Shown piece by piece: positions 28,150-37,580 of a stretch of 64,000 nucleotides of DNA (its first letter is position 1; every line of letters starts with the position of its first letter). The notes beneath the pieces are model-generated. The model saw only the letters and a program-made list of their open reading frames with translations, was not told where the DNA came from and made no database searches. Where the stretch lies: NCBI RefSeq assembly GCF_018122625.2, contig NZ_JAGQFT020000003.1:248001-312000 (forward strand). Reading direction: 5' to 3'. A program made the position numbers and the translations under genes. This stretch comes from Coralloluteibacterium stylophorae. GTDB lineage: Bacteria; Pseudomonadota; Gammaproteobacteria; Xanthomonadales; Xanthomonadaceae.

Positions 28150-29031
28150 ATGCGCGAGGTCGCGTTCAAGCAGGTCGATGTCTTCCCGCAGGTCGCGTTC
28201 GGCGGCAATCCGGTCGCGGTGATCCTCGACGGCAGCGGCCTGGACGGCTGCGCCATGCAGGCGATCGCGCGCTGGACCAACCTGTCGGAGACGACCTTCG
28301 TGCTGCCGGCGACGACGCCCGCGGCCAGCTACCGCGTGCGCATCTTCACCCCGCGCCGCGAGCTGCCCTTCGCCGGTCACCCCAGCGTCGGCACCGCGCA
28401 CGCCGTGCTGGAGGCGGGACTGGCCGAGGCGGTCGACGGTGCGCTGGTGCAGGAGTGCGCCGCCGGCCTGCTGCCGGTGCGCGTGGAGGAGGACGCGCCG
28501 CAGCGCCGGATCCTGGTCCGCGCGCCCGCGGCCCGGCTCGCGCCGCTGCCGGAACCCGACGCCGGCCTCCTCCTCGCCGCGCTCGGCGCGGACGCCGGTG
28601 CCGCCGTCACCGCGCGGCCGGCGGCGGTGGACGTGGGTCCGGTCTGGCTGGTGCTGCAGCTCGGCGACGCGGCGCGGGTGCGCGCACTCGAGCCCGATCT
28701 CGCGGCCCTGGCCGCCCTCAGCGACGCCACCGGCGCGGTCGGCATCACCGTGTTCGGCGCCGAGCCCGACGACGCGCCCGACCGCTACGCGGTGCGCTCG
28801 TTCTGCCCGGCCGACGGCATCGACGAGGATCCGGTCTGCGGCAGCGGCAACGCCGCGGTCGGCGCCTGGCTGCATGCCGCCGGTGCGGCCGGCGATGGCG
28901 CATGGACATCCAGCCAGGGCCGCGAGTGCGGCCGCGACGGCCGCGTCGCGGTTCGGATCGACGCCGACGACCGGGTCTGGATCGGCGGCGGCGCGACCAC
29001 CCGCATCGAGGGACGCATCGCGCTCGGCTGA
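28150..29031 (+). CDS. PhzF family phenazine-biosynthesis-like isomerase
   Basis: A 293-residue PhzF-fold protein: two similar halves, each with a beta-barrel and central helix. The catalytic glutamate is E47 in NLSETTFVLP; TPRRELPFAGHPSVGTAH and DPVCGSGNAAVGAWL are the conserved substrate-pocket motifs. PhzF of pseudomonads isomerises DHHA in phenazine synthesis, but no phenazine gene is near, and most homologues are epimerases or isomerases of unknown substrate. It diverges from the lysA fusion. Confidence 0.9.
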   Translation: MREVAFKQVDVFPQVAFGGNPVAVILDGSGLDGCAMQAIARWTNLSETTFVLPATTPAASYRVRIFTPRRELPFAGHPSVGTAHAVLEAGLAEAVDGALVQECAAGLLPVRVEEDAPQRRILVRAPAARLAPLPEPDAGLLLAALGADAGAAVTARPAAVDVGPVWLVLQLGDAARVRALEPDLAALAALSDATGAVGITVFGAEPDDAPDRYAVRSFCPADGIDEDPVCGSGNAAVGAWLHAAGAAGDGAWTSSQGRECGRDGRVAVRIDADDRVWIGGGATTRIEGRIALG

Positions 29032-29034
29032 CCG

Positions 29035-29415
29035 CTAGCGCAGCGGGGCAGGCGGCGCTCCGCACGGCACCGGCGCCAGTGCGCCGGCGTCGCCCGGAGC
29101 GGCCCCGGGATCGCGTGGAGCGGTGGACACCTCGCGCACGCCGCGGCCGCTGGTGACCGCTCCCGCGGCACCGCCCACGCTCACCGCCAGCACGCCGCCG
29201 CGTTCCCGGTCCGCAGGTTCGCGCACGACCGTGCCGGCCTGCGGCGCGGGCCAGCAGTCGTCGAAGCCGCTGGCGTAGGGATCGACGACCACCACCGGCT
29301 CGACCGGCCGGAGCCGGTCGCGGTGGTCGCGGTGGTCGTGAGGACGGGCGGCGGCCGCGGCGGATGCGGTCGTCGCGAGAACCAGCGAGAGAGCGAGGAC
29401 GGGAAGGCTTCGCAT
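29035..29415 (-). CDS. Small exported protein, unknown
   Basis: A 126-residue protein with a clear signal peptide (MRSLPVLALSLVLATTASAAAA), then a His/Arg/Asp-rich stretch (RPHDHRDHRDRLRP), a VVVVDPYASGFDDCWPAP segment and a Gly/Ala/Pro-rich tail with a second cysteine. I recognise no family. The two cysteines could form a disulfide after export. It ends 3 nt from the convergent phzF-like gene. The signal peptide supports a real gene. Confidence 0.55.
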   Translation of the reverse strand: MRSLPVLALSLVLATTASAAAAARPHDHRDHRDRLRPVEPVVVVDPYASGFDDCWPAPQAGTVVREPADRERGGVLAVSVGGAAGAVTSGRGVREVSTAPRDPGAAPGDAGALAPVPCGAPPAPLR

Positions 29416-29448
29416 GGCGTTGTTCCGGCAGGCTGCCGGCAGTGCACC

Positions 29449-30141
29449 CTAGCCCACGGCCGGCGTCCAGCCCCGATCGAGCCAGGCGAGCACCCGTGCG
29501 GCGACGGCCGCGGCCTCGCGTCCGAGCAGGGGGCCGACGTGGCTCGCACCGGCGAGCGCGATCGTTTCCACCGCCCAGTCGGCCGCGAGCGCGCGCGTGG
29601 CCGCAGGTGCGACGTCGCGATCCGCCTCGGACAGCACCAGCAGGCAGGGGCACGCCGGCCGGGGCGGGAACGGCGTCGCCCGCGCCTCCTCGAGCACCGC
29701 GGCCGATTCGTCGCGCCAGCGGCGGAAGGCGTGGAGGGCGGCGGCGGCGTCGGCATCGGGCAGCGCGCGCCGGGTGCCGGCGAGCGCGGCACGCCCGCGC
29801 CAGGCACGGATCGCCGCGGCCCCGGGGCCTGCGGCAGGCCGCTCCGGCAGCAGCGGATTGACCAGCACCAGCGCAGCGGCACGCTCCGCGCATTCCGCGG
29901 CAAGGCGCCCGCCGAGGCTGGCGCCGACGAGCACCGGCGCCGGCCCGGCCCGCGCGATCGCCGCGGCGAGCTGCTGCCGGTAGTCGTCGAGCCGGGTCGC
30001 AGCGAGCCCCGGCGCGGCCGGCTGCAGCCCGGGCCGGTGCACGCGGATGCCCGCGGCCTCGAGCACGCGCGCCCAGATGTCCCATTCCCAGGGCCCGCCT
30101 CCCGCACCGTGTACGAGGACGATGTGGCTCCGATCCTCCAT
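29449..30141 (-). CDS. Alpha/beta fold hydrolase
   Basis: A 230-residue cytoplasmic alpha/beta hydrolase. HGAGGGPWEWD is the oxyanion region, S75 in GASLGGRL the nucleophile, D in LSEADRDVAP the likely acid and H in GASHVGPLLG the base. No substrate can be named. The ATG at 30141 has a strong GGAGGAGGTG ribosome binding site immediately upstream, which decides this start over a much longer in-frame extension. The 207 nt upstream (30142-30348) form a divergent promoter region with the DUF3861 gene, without clear elements. Confidence 0.82.
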   Translation of the reverse strand: MEDRSHIVLVHGAGGGPWEWDIWARVLEAAGIRVHRPGLQPAAPGLAATRLDDYRQQLAAAIARAGPAPVLVGASLGGRLAAECAERAAALVLVNPLLPERPAAGPGAAAIRAWRGRAALAGTRRALPDADAAAALHAFRRWRDESAAVLEEARATPFPPRPACPCLLVLSEADRDVAPAATRALAADWAVETIALAGASHVGPLLGREAAAVAARVLAWLDRGWTPAVG

Positions 30142-30348
30142 CACCTCCTCCTTCGGCGCGGGTCGCGGCGGTCGCGGGGCGCCATCGATGCGCGGCGGAC
30201 GGAGCGTTCCGACTGCATCACCAGGTTCGGTTTCCATGCTGCCCAGAGGCACGCCGCGGCGGCGCGCGCGGACGCAACGTAGCGTCTTCGCCATGGGTGC
30301 GCAGCCGACGCGCGCACTGCGCATGCTGGCGCGCCCCGGAGGACCGCC

Positions 30349-30618
30349 ATGCCCAGACACCGCTACCGCATCACCATCACCCCGACGACGCGCCATGTCG
30401 CCGCCGTGGAGTTCGACCACGTCGACGACGAGGACTGGGTGCGCACCCTGGAAGCCGCGCAGCGCCTGCCCGGCCTGTGCGCCGACAGCCGCACCGGCGT
30501 CTGCGTGGGACTGCGCCTGCTGGAGCGCGCCGCCGCCGAATGCGGCGACGACACATTCGCCGAACTGCGCCCCGCGCTCGACGCCCTGCGCGCGCGCCTC
30601 AAGCCGTCCTGCGGCTGA
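30349..30618 (+). CDS. DUF3861 domain protein
   Basis: An 89-residue protein beginning MPRHRYRITITPTT and ending in ELRPALDALRARLK, the pattern of the DUF3861 family (RYRITVTP start, LGLKLF-like centre seen here as VGLRLLERAA, and LRPAL near the end). The function is unknown. It appears to be a single-domain cytoplasmic protein and is followed 37 nt later by the DUF2784 gene on the same strand. Confidence 0.7.
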   Translation: MPRHRYRITITPTTRHVAAVEFDHVDDEDWVRTLEAAQRLPGLCADSRTGVCVGLRLLERAAAECGDDTFAELRPALDALRARLKPSCG

Positions 30619-30654
30619 CGGCGCCTGCACGCGCCGCGCGCACACTGCCGCGGC

Positions 30655-31065
30655 ATGGACGCCCTCTCCCCGACGCAGGCGGCGCGCCTCGCCGATGCGG
30701 TCCTGCTGCTGCACGCGGGCATCGTCGCCTTCGCCGTGCTCGGCCAGCTGCTGGTGGTCGCCGGCGGCCTGCGCGGGTGGCGCTGGATCCGCAGTCGCGC
30801 CTTCCGCGCCGCGCACCTGGCCCTGGTGGTCTTCGTCGCGCTGCAGGCCTGGCTGGGCCGGGTCTGCCCGCTCACCACCTTCGAGCAGCAGCTGCGCGCG
30901 CAGGCAGGGCAGCCCGTGCACGAGGCCGGTCTGATCGAGCACTGGGTCGGCCGCCTGATCTTCTTCGAGGCGCCGGCCTGGGCCTTCGTCGTCGCCTACA
31001 GCGCGTTCGCCGTGGTGGTCGTGGGGAGCTGGTGGCGCTGGCCGCCGCGGGGGCGCGCGGACTGA
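30655..31065 (+). CDS. DUF2784 membrane protein
   Basis: A 136-residue membrane protein with four predicted helices (about 12-36, 49-68, 99-122). The CPLTTFEQQLR motif after the second helix and HWVGRLIFFEAP are the DUF2784 hallmarks. Its role is unknown. It shares the plus-strand run 30349-31291 with two other small genes. Confidence 0.8.
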   Translation: MDALSPTQAARLADAVLLLHAGIVAFAVLGQLLVVAGGLRGWRWIRSRAFRAAHLALVVFVALQAWLGRVCPLTTFEQQLRAQAGQPVHEAGLIEHWVGRLIFFEAPAWAFVVAYSAFAVVVVGSWWRWPPRGRAD

Positions 31066-31132
31066 ATTTCACACCGGCCCCACGTGGCGCGACGAACGCT
31101 CCGGCGCGCCCACCACCCACCTGGAGTTCCCC

Positions 31133-31291
31133 ATGAGTCTCGGCACCATCCTGCTCATCATCCTGCTCCTGATCCTCATCGGCGCGCTGCCGAGCTGGGG
31201 CTACAGCCGCAGCTGGGGTTACGGTCCCTCCGGCGGCATCGGCCTGCTGCTGATCATCGTCATCGTGCTGCTGGTGCTCGGCATCCTCTGA
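31133..31291 (+). CDS. DUF3309 small membrane protein
   Basis: A 52-residue protein, MSLGTILLIILLLILIGALP, then a WGYSRSWGYGPSGG hinge and a second hydrophobic helix. It matches DUF3309, a family of very short two-helix membrane proteins of unknown role that are often stress-related. The CTGGAG about 7 nt before the ATG at 31133 is a reasonable ribosome binding site, and a strong hairpin terminator follows 16 nt after the stop. Confidence 0.78.
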   Translation: MSLGTILLIILLLILIGALPSWGYSRSWGYGPSGGIGLLLIIVIVLLVLGIL

Positions 31292-31306
31292 CGCAGAAGC
31301 GGAAAA

Positions 31307-31337
31307 CGAAGAAGCCGCGCAATGCGCGGCTTCTTCG
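31307..31337. terminator. Bidirectional hairpin terminator
   Basis: A perfect 14-bp inverted repeat (31307-31320 and 31324-31337, triloop AAT) lies between the convergent DUF3309 and SET-domain genes. On the minus strand it is followed by TTTTCC, on the plus strand by a weaker TGTCC. Confidence 0.85.
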
Positions 31338-31356
31338 TGTCCGTCCGGCGCGGTGG

Positions 31357-31839
31357 TCAGGCCTTCCGCCGGCCCCGCTTCGGCGCGAGCATCGTGCCGG
31401 TGCAGTTGGCCGCACCGCAGCGGCAGGTCCAGATCTTCTTCAGGCGCGCGGTGTGCGGGACCTCGAGCGTGATGTGGTAGTCGTAGGTCAGCTCCTCGCC
31501 CGCGGCGACGTCGCGCACCGTCTCGACGAAGATGCGGTCCCTGCGGCGGTCGCCGCCCTCGTCCTCCTCGATCACCGTCTCGCAGCTCGGATCGCAGCCG
31601 TGGTTGATCCAGCGCGCGACGTTGCCGTCGACGTTGCCGTCGACGATGTACCTGTCGTTGAGCGTGAACAGGAAGGTGTGGCCGGTCTCGCCGTCGTCGG
31701 CATAGAGCCGGTCGGCCTGCCGGTGCGTCAGCAGGCGGCCCTTGTATTCGATGACGCGGGTGCCCTTGGGCAGGTCGACGAGGGCGAACACGCCCGTACC
31801 GTGGATGGGCGAGCGGCGGGCGGCGATCTTGCGTGGCAT
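31357..31839 (-). CDS. SET-domain protein with post-SET-like cysteines
   Basis: A 160-residue SET-domain protein, the fold of eukaryotic lysine methyltransferases. IHGTGVFALVDLPKGTRVIEY is the N-terminal SET motif, RWINHGCDPSCE (77-87) the SAM-binding knot and GEELTYDYH the catalytic tyrosine motif. C139, C141 and C146 in CRCGAANCTG form a post-SET-like cysteine cluster that in eukaryotes binds zinc with the knot cysteine. A protein lysine methyltransferase activity is inferred; the target is unknown. A second, shorter SET protein is encoded at 43409-43870. Confidence 0.85.
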   Translation of the reverse strand: MPRKIAARRSPIHGTGVFALVDLPKGTRVIEYKGRLLTHRQADRLYADDGETGHTFLFTLNDRYIVDGNVDGNVARWINHGCDPSCETVIEEDEGGDRRRDRIFVETVRDVAAGEELTYDYHITLEVPHTARLKKIWTCRCGAANCTGTMLAPKRGRRKA

Positions 31840-31929
31840 CGGCGGTCACGACTGTGGCTGGCCGGGCATTGTGACGTGGGCGGACGCGCCGCGCATAGCG
31901 CGCGGCGCAGGCACCGCGGTCGCCCTGCC

Positions 31930-32580
31930 TCAGGGAATCAGCCCGATCTCGCGGGCGCAGTCGTAGAGCTGGGCGGGACTGCTCACGCCGAGCTTGCCCA
32001 TCGCATCGATCTTCTGCCGACTGATGGTCTTGACGCTGCGGTGCAGGCGTTCGGCGATCTCGGTCACGCTCAGCCCCTGCGCGAACAGGCGCACGACCTC
32101 CTGCTCCTTGGGCGACAACCGCGCGCCCGGCAGTCGCGATGTTTCCTCGAGCCGCTCGCGCAGCCGGCAGGAGAGATAGCGGCGCCTCGACCTGACCGCA
32201 TGCACCGCATTCGCCAGCTCGCCGAGGGCGGACCCCTTGTCGAGCAGACCGAGGATGCCGGTGTCCAGCATCGCCCGCAGCAGCGCCGGATTCTCGATCA
32301 TCGTCTGCACCACCACGGGCAGCCCGGGGTGCCGCGCGCGGATGTCGCGCAGCAGGTCCAGGCCGGTGCGCTCGCCGCGTGGGCCGGCGTAGGGCATCGC
32401 GAAGTCGGTCACCAGCACGTCGCAGTCGCAGGTCGACAGCAGTTCCATCAGCTGCTCGCCGCGCTCGGCCTCCCCGACCACCCTCCACGCGCTGCTCTCG
32501 CGCTCGAGCGTCGCGCGCAATCCCATCAGCACGACCGGGTGGTCGTCGGCCAGCACCAGGCGCAGCTCCGCTCCCTCCAT
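31930..32580 (-). CDS. NarL/BvgA-type response regulator with LuxR HTH
   Basis: A 216-residue response regulator: receiver domain 5-125 with acid pair D12-D13 and phospho-acceptor D59 (DVLVTDFAMP), then a LuxR-type HTH (about 152-212: LSPKEQEVVRLFAQGLSVTEIAERLHRSVKTISRQK). The ATG at 32580 is preceded by AAGGAGAGG, better than an in-frame ATG at 32595. It is divergent from the hybrid kinase at 32681, 100 bp away, so the two most likely form a phosphorelay like BvgAS, EvgAS or RcsBC. Outputs are unknown. Confidence 0.9.
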   Translation of the reverse strand: MEGAELRLVLADDHPVVLMGLRATLERESSAWRVVGEAERGEQLMELLSTCDCDVLVTDFAMPYAGPRGERTGLDLLRDIRARHPGLPVVVQTMIENPALLRAMLDTGILGLLDKGSALGELANAVHAVRSRRRYLSCRLRERLEETSRLPGARLSPKEQEVVRLFAQGLSVTEIAERLHRSVKTISRQKIDAMGKLGVSSPAQLYDCAREIGLIP

Positions 32581-32608
32581 CCCCCTCTCCTTCATACGAC
32601 CTGCACCG

Positions 32609-32645
32609 CCATTGTGGCGACGTTCATCCCCTGCCGCGACAACGG
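32609..32645. promoter_or_regulatory. Imperfect inverted repeat in the divergent regulator/kinase gap
   Basis: CCATTGTGGCGAC (32609-32621) and GCCGCGACAACGG (32633-32645) are imperfect inverted copies (10 of 13 positions) separated by 11 nt, between the divergent response-regulator and kinase starts. It could be the regulator's own binding site; this is inference from position and symmetry. Confidence 0.3.
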
Positions 32646-32680
32646 AGCGTGACGATGGCACCGCAGAACGCAGCCGCGCA

Positions 32681-35554
32681 ATGAACCTTGGTCGCACTGC
32701 CGGCCGTTCCGACAGCGCCTCCGACTTCTTCAGTCGCGGCGCCCTGACCTCGCGCAGGAAGGTGCTGCTGGCCTGCGTGATCGGCTGGCTGCTGCTGACT
32801 GCCTACGACGTGAGCCTGCTGCCCCCGCCGGGGCTGGCGGCGGGTGGCTTCGCGGCGCTGTTGCTGCTCGCGATGCACGTCCCCGCATTGCTGCTGCTCG
32901 CGCTCGCGGGCGTGCTGTCGATGCGCGACGGCAGCCGCCGGCCGTTGGTGGATCGCCTGCTTCCGCTCATCCTGCTGGCGGCGCTGTGCTCCACCTCGGC
33001 GATCGACGTGGTGCTCCGCCATCACGCGGATGTCGACGAGCTGCGCCTCGCATTCGCGCCACTGCTGCTCATCACCGGCGTCCTGCTCGCGCCGTTCGGC
33101 CTGAAGCTGCGCAGCACGCTGGGGACGGTGATCGCGTTCCTGGCGTTCGACCTGCTGGCCCGCATGGTCTCCATCGAGGACGCCTCATCGCAGCGGCACG
33201 GCGTGGCGGCCTGGTTCCTGCTGCTGGTCAACACCGCCCTGTGCGCCTACGCCGCCCACCTGCAGCAGCGCGAACGGGTCGAGCAGTTCGAGAGCCAGCG
33301 CCGGCTCGACGATATCCTCGGCAACCTGCCGATCGCGGTCTTCACCTACGACCCGCATGCGCGAGGCTTCCCGCACATCGCCGGCGATACCTCGGCGCTG
33401 TTCGGCGTCGACGCCGAGACGATGATGCGGAACGGCCTCGATTCGGTCTACGCGCACCTGCCGCCGGAGGCCTGCGCCGACATCCGCGACGCCGCAGACA
33501 TGCTGGCGGAGCAACCGCAGGAGCTGCGCCGCGAGTTCAGGATTCCCCACCGCGACGGCGTGCGCTGGGTCGAGGTGCATTCCACGCCCTATCGCAGCCT
33601 CACCGGCAAGGTCCGCCTCGCCGGCTACTGGGCCGACGTGACCGTCCGCCATGAGCAGAACGCCGCCATGCAGGCGGCGCAGGAGGCGGCGGAAGCGGCG
33701 GCGGCGGCGAAGTCGGGCTTCCTGGCGATGATGAGCCACGAGATCCGGACGCCGGTCAACGCGATCATGGGCATGATCGAGCTGCTCGACGGCACCACGC
33801 TCGACCCCGAACAGCGGTACATGGTCCGCACCGTGGATGCCTCGGCCGAGGCCCTGCTGCGGATCCTGGACGACGTGCTCGACTTCTCGCGAATCGAAGC
33901 CGGCAAGTTCGTCCTCGACCCGGCGCCGTTCTCGCCGCGCGAGCTGGTCGACCACGTCGTGGGCATCGTCGCGCCCGGGGTGCGCCGCAAGGGGCTGCGG
34001 ATCTACGCCGAGGTCGACCACCGCATCGCGGGCATCCTCGTCGGCGACGCCTGGCGGCTGCGCCAGATCCTGCTCAACCTGCTCGGCAACGCGATCAAGT
34101 TCACCGACTCCGGACGGATCCGGGTCGCCCTGCGGATGGTCGGCGAGTCCGACGGCGACGCCGGCCGGCAGCGGATCGAGCTGATGGTCGCCGACACCGG
34201 CAGCGGGATCCCGTCCGAACAGCAGGCGACGCTGTTCGAGCCCTTCGTGCAGGCCGCCGACGCGGCCGACCGCCGCCGCGAGGGCGCCGGCCTCGGCCTG
34301 GCGATCTGCCGCAGCCTCGTCGACCTCATGCAGGGCAGCATCCGTCTCGAGAGCGCTCCGGGCGAGGGCACTCGCATCACCATCGCCCTGACCCTCGACG
34401 TCCGCCGCCGCGACGCCGCCAACGACGACCTCCTGCGCGGCTGCACCGCCCATGTCCGCGACGCCGATCCGGCCCTGGTCTCGAGCCTGGGCCAGCACCT
34501 GCGCGCGCTCGGCATCGCGGTGAACTCGGACTTCAGGCGCAGCGCGGACGGTGCGCGGCCATCGGTGGAACTCAGCTGCACCGGGCCCGGCACCGGCGAC
34601 GGAGGCGACCGGCCGCGACGGATCCAACTGGTCGACCGGCAGTTCCCGCTCGGCTATGGCGTCGACGACGGCGCGGTCCTGCTCGGCACCAATCCGCTCG
34701 AATGGCGTGCGGTGCTGCCGGCCTGCCGCGAGGCGCTCGGATTGCCGGCCTCCACCGAACACGCCGCCGGCCAGGGCGAAGCGGCGCCGCCGGCGCGCGC
34801 CCCGCAGCGCATCCTGGTGGCCGAGGACCATCCGACCAACCAGGCGCTGGTGCGGCGCCAGCTCGACCGCCTGGGCTACGACTGCGACGTCGTCGGCGAC
34901 GGCAGGGAAGCGCTCCAGCGCCTGCAGGACGGCGACTACGCGCTGCTGATCACCGACTGCCACATGCCCGGCATGGACGGCTACGAGCTCACCCGCCAGC
35001 TCCGGACACAGGAAGCCGGCAGCGGGCGCCACCTGCCGGTGATCGCCATGACCGCCAACGCGCTGCCGAGCGAGATCACCCGCTGCCTGGCGGTGGGCAT
35101 GGACGACCACCTGGGCAAGCCGGTGCGCCTGCGTCGCCTCGATGACATGCTGGCGCGCTGGCTGGGCGGCGACGATGCCGTCGCTGCGGAACCGCCCGGC
35201 GGCCGCCATGGACCCGACCTCGCCACCCTGCGCGAGGCGCTGGCGGCCGAGGACGTGGTCGCGGTGCTGCGCTCGATGGCCGACGTCACCCTGCAGGACC
35301 TGCCGGCCCTGTACCAGTGCCTCGAAACGCGCGACGCCGACGGCACCCGGCAGTGGCTGCACCGCGCCGTCGGCGCCCTGCAGACGCTGGGTTCGCATCC
35401 GGTGATCGACGCGGGCCGCATGCTGATCGACCGGCTGGCGGCGGAGGGCGACGCCGCGCTGCCCGCGGCCAGCGGCTACGCGGTCCGGGTGGCCGAGTTC
35501 GCGGAGCACCTGCATGCGATCGCGCGCGCCGAGGAGGGCGCGCATGCGCCCTGA
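32681..35554 (+). CDS. Membrane-bound hybrid histidine kinase (kinase, receiver and Hpt modules)
   Basis: A 957-residue sensor. An N-terminal membrane domain of about six helices (28-195) precedes a PAS domain (about 205-325), a coiled linker, HisKA with H353 (MMSHEIRTPVNAIMG), HATPase (NLLGNAIKFTD, DTGSGIP, GAGLGLAIC), a degenerate spacer, a receiver with D759 (LLITDCHMPGMDGYEL) and a C-terminal Hpt-like region with H894 in WLHRAVGALQTLG. The last motif is divergent from AHxLKG, but keeps the histidine. This order is that of BvgS/EvgS-type relays, without their periplasmic domains; the signal may be sensed in the membrane. The partner is the divergent LuxR-type regulator. Confidence 0.92.
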   Translation: MNLGRTAGRSDSASDFFSRGALTSRRKVLLACVIGWLLLTAYDVSLLPPPGLAAGGFAALLLLAMHVPALLLLALAGVLSMRDGSRRPLVDRLLPLILLAALCSTSAIDVVLRHHADVDELRLAFAPLLLITGVLLAPFGLKLRSTLGTVIAFLAFDLLARMVSIEDASSQRHGVAAWFLLLVNTALCAYAAHLQQRERVEQFESQRRLDDILGNLPIAVFTYDPHARGFPHIAGDTSALFGVDAETMMRNGLDSVYAHLPPEACADIRDAADMLAEQPQELRREFRIPHRDGVRWVEVHSTPYRSLTGKVRLAGYWADVTVRHEQNAAMQAAQEAAEAAAAAKSGFLAMMSHEIRTPVNAIMGMIELLDGTTLDPEQRYMVRTVDASAEALLRILDDVLDFSRIEAGKFVLDPAPFSPRELVDHVVGIVAPGVRRKGLRIYAEVDHRIAGILVGDAWRLRQILLNLLGNAIKFTDSGRIRVALRMVGESDGDAGRQRIELMVADTGSGIPSEQQATLFEPFVQAADAADRRREGAGLGLAICRSLVDLMQGSIRLESAPGEGTRITIALTLDVRRRDAANDDLLRGCTAHVRDADPALVSSLGQHLRALGIAVNSDFRRSADGARPSVELSCTGPGTGDGGDRPRRIQLVDRQFPLGYGVDDGAVLLGTNPLEWRAVLPACREALGLPASTEHAAGQGEAAPPARAPQRILVAEDHPTNQALVRRQLDRLGYDCDVVGDGREALQRLQDGDYALLITDCHMPGMDGYELTRQLRTQEAGSGRHLPVIAMTANALPSEITRCLAVGMDDHLGKPVRLRRLDDMLARWLGGDDAVAAEPPGGRHGPDLATLREALAAEDVVAVLRSMADVTLQDLPALYQCLETRDADGTRQWLHRAVGALQTLGSHPVIDAGRMLIDRLAAEGDAALPAASGYAVRVAEFAEHLHAIARAEEGAHAP

Positions 35555-35611
35555 GCCGCTCCCGAACGTGAACCGGCGCCGGCGCAGCGCCATGGAAGCA
35601 CCATCGGCTCC

Positions 35612-35649
35612 TTGAGGCGGAGGACGGAAATCCGTACCATTTCCGTCCT
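35612..35649 (+). promoter_or_regulatory. suf operon promoter overlapped by an 11-bp inverted repeat (candidate operator)
   Basis: TTGAGG (35612-35617) and TACCAT (35635-35640) have exactly 17 nt between them and form a plausible sigma-70 promoter. A perfect inverted repeat, AGGACGGAAAT (35621-35631) and ATTTCCGTCCT (35639-35649) with a 7-nt centre, covers the spacer, the -10 and the expected start site. The regulator gene begins 25 nt downstream. This is the arrangement expected for autorepression by the Rrf2 protein encoded next. Confidence 0.65.
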
Positions 35650-35673
35650 GTTTCAGCGTCCCGATCCCGTACC

Positions 35674-36120
35674 GTGCTGCGCGTCACCAAGCTCACCGAC
35701 TACGCGACCGTCGTCCTGACCGTCCTGGCCGCGCGCCCGGACGCGGTGCACAGCGCCGGCGAACTCGCCGAGCACGCGGGGCTGGAGGCGACCACGGTCG
35801 CCAAGGTCCTGCGGCCGCTGTCGCAGGCCGGCCTGGTCACCGGCATCCGCGGCGCCGCCGGCGGCTACCGCCTGGCGCGCCCGGCGACGGCGATCAGCCT
35901 GATCGAGATCGTCGAGGCGGTCGAAGGGCCGCTGGCGATCACCGAATGCGCCGAGCACGGCGGCCGCTGCGACATCGCCGAGCGCTGCGGCGCCCGCGCG
36001 AGCTGGCGGCGGATCAACGACGTGCTCGCCGAGACGCTCCGCGGCATGTCGCTGGCCGACATGCTCGACCCCGTACCGCCGCGACGCCGCGACATCCCGC
36101 TCCGCGTCGCCACCGCATGA
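35674..36120 (+). CDS. Rrf2-family Fe-S regulator of the suf operon
   Basis: A 148-residue Rrf2 protein similar to IscR and the xanthomonad SUF regulators. The winged helix covers 1-70 (LTDYATVVLTVLAA, GIRGAAGGYRLARP) and three cysteines, C92, C99 and C105 (TECAEHGGRCDIAERCGA), are spaced like the cluster ligands of IscR. It is expected to bind an Fe-S cluster and adjust suf transcription to Fe-S status. The start is a GTG at 35674; sufB follows 20 nt after its stop. The palindrome at 35621-35649 is its probable binding site. Confidence 0.92.
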   Translation: MLRVTKLTDYATVVLTVLAARPDAVHSAGELAEHAGLEATTVAKVLRPLSQAGLVTGIRGAAGGYRLARPATAISLIEIVEAVEGPLAITECAEHGGRCDIAERCGARASWRRINDVLAETLRGMSLADMLDPVPPRRRDIPLRVATA

Positions 36121-36140
36121 CTTCTCGATAGGCAGCCAGC

Positions 36141-37580
<1,440 letters not shown>

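Noticed and set aside
28150-29031. Phenazine biosynthesis gene cluster
   Set aside because: Only a PhzF-fold protein is present; no phzA/B/C/D/E/G genes are nearby.
35621-35649. The palindrome as a terminator of the hybrid kinase gene
   Set aside because: Only TGTTT follows the stem, and the repeat overlaps a well-spaced promoter directly upstream of the suf regulator; kept as an alternative only.
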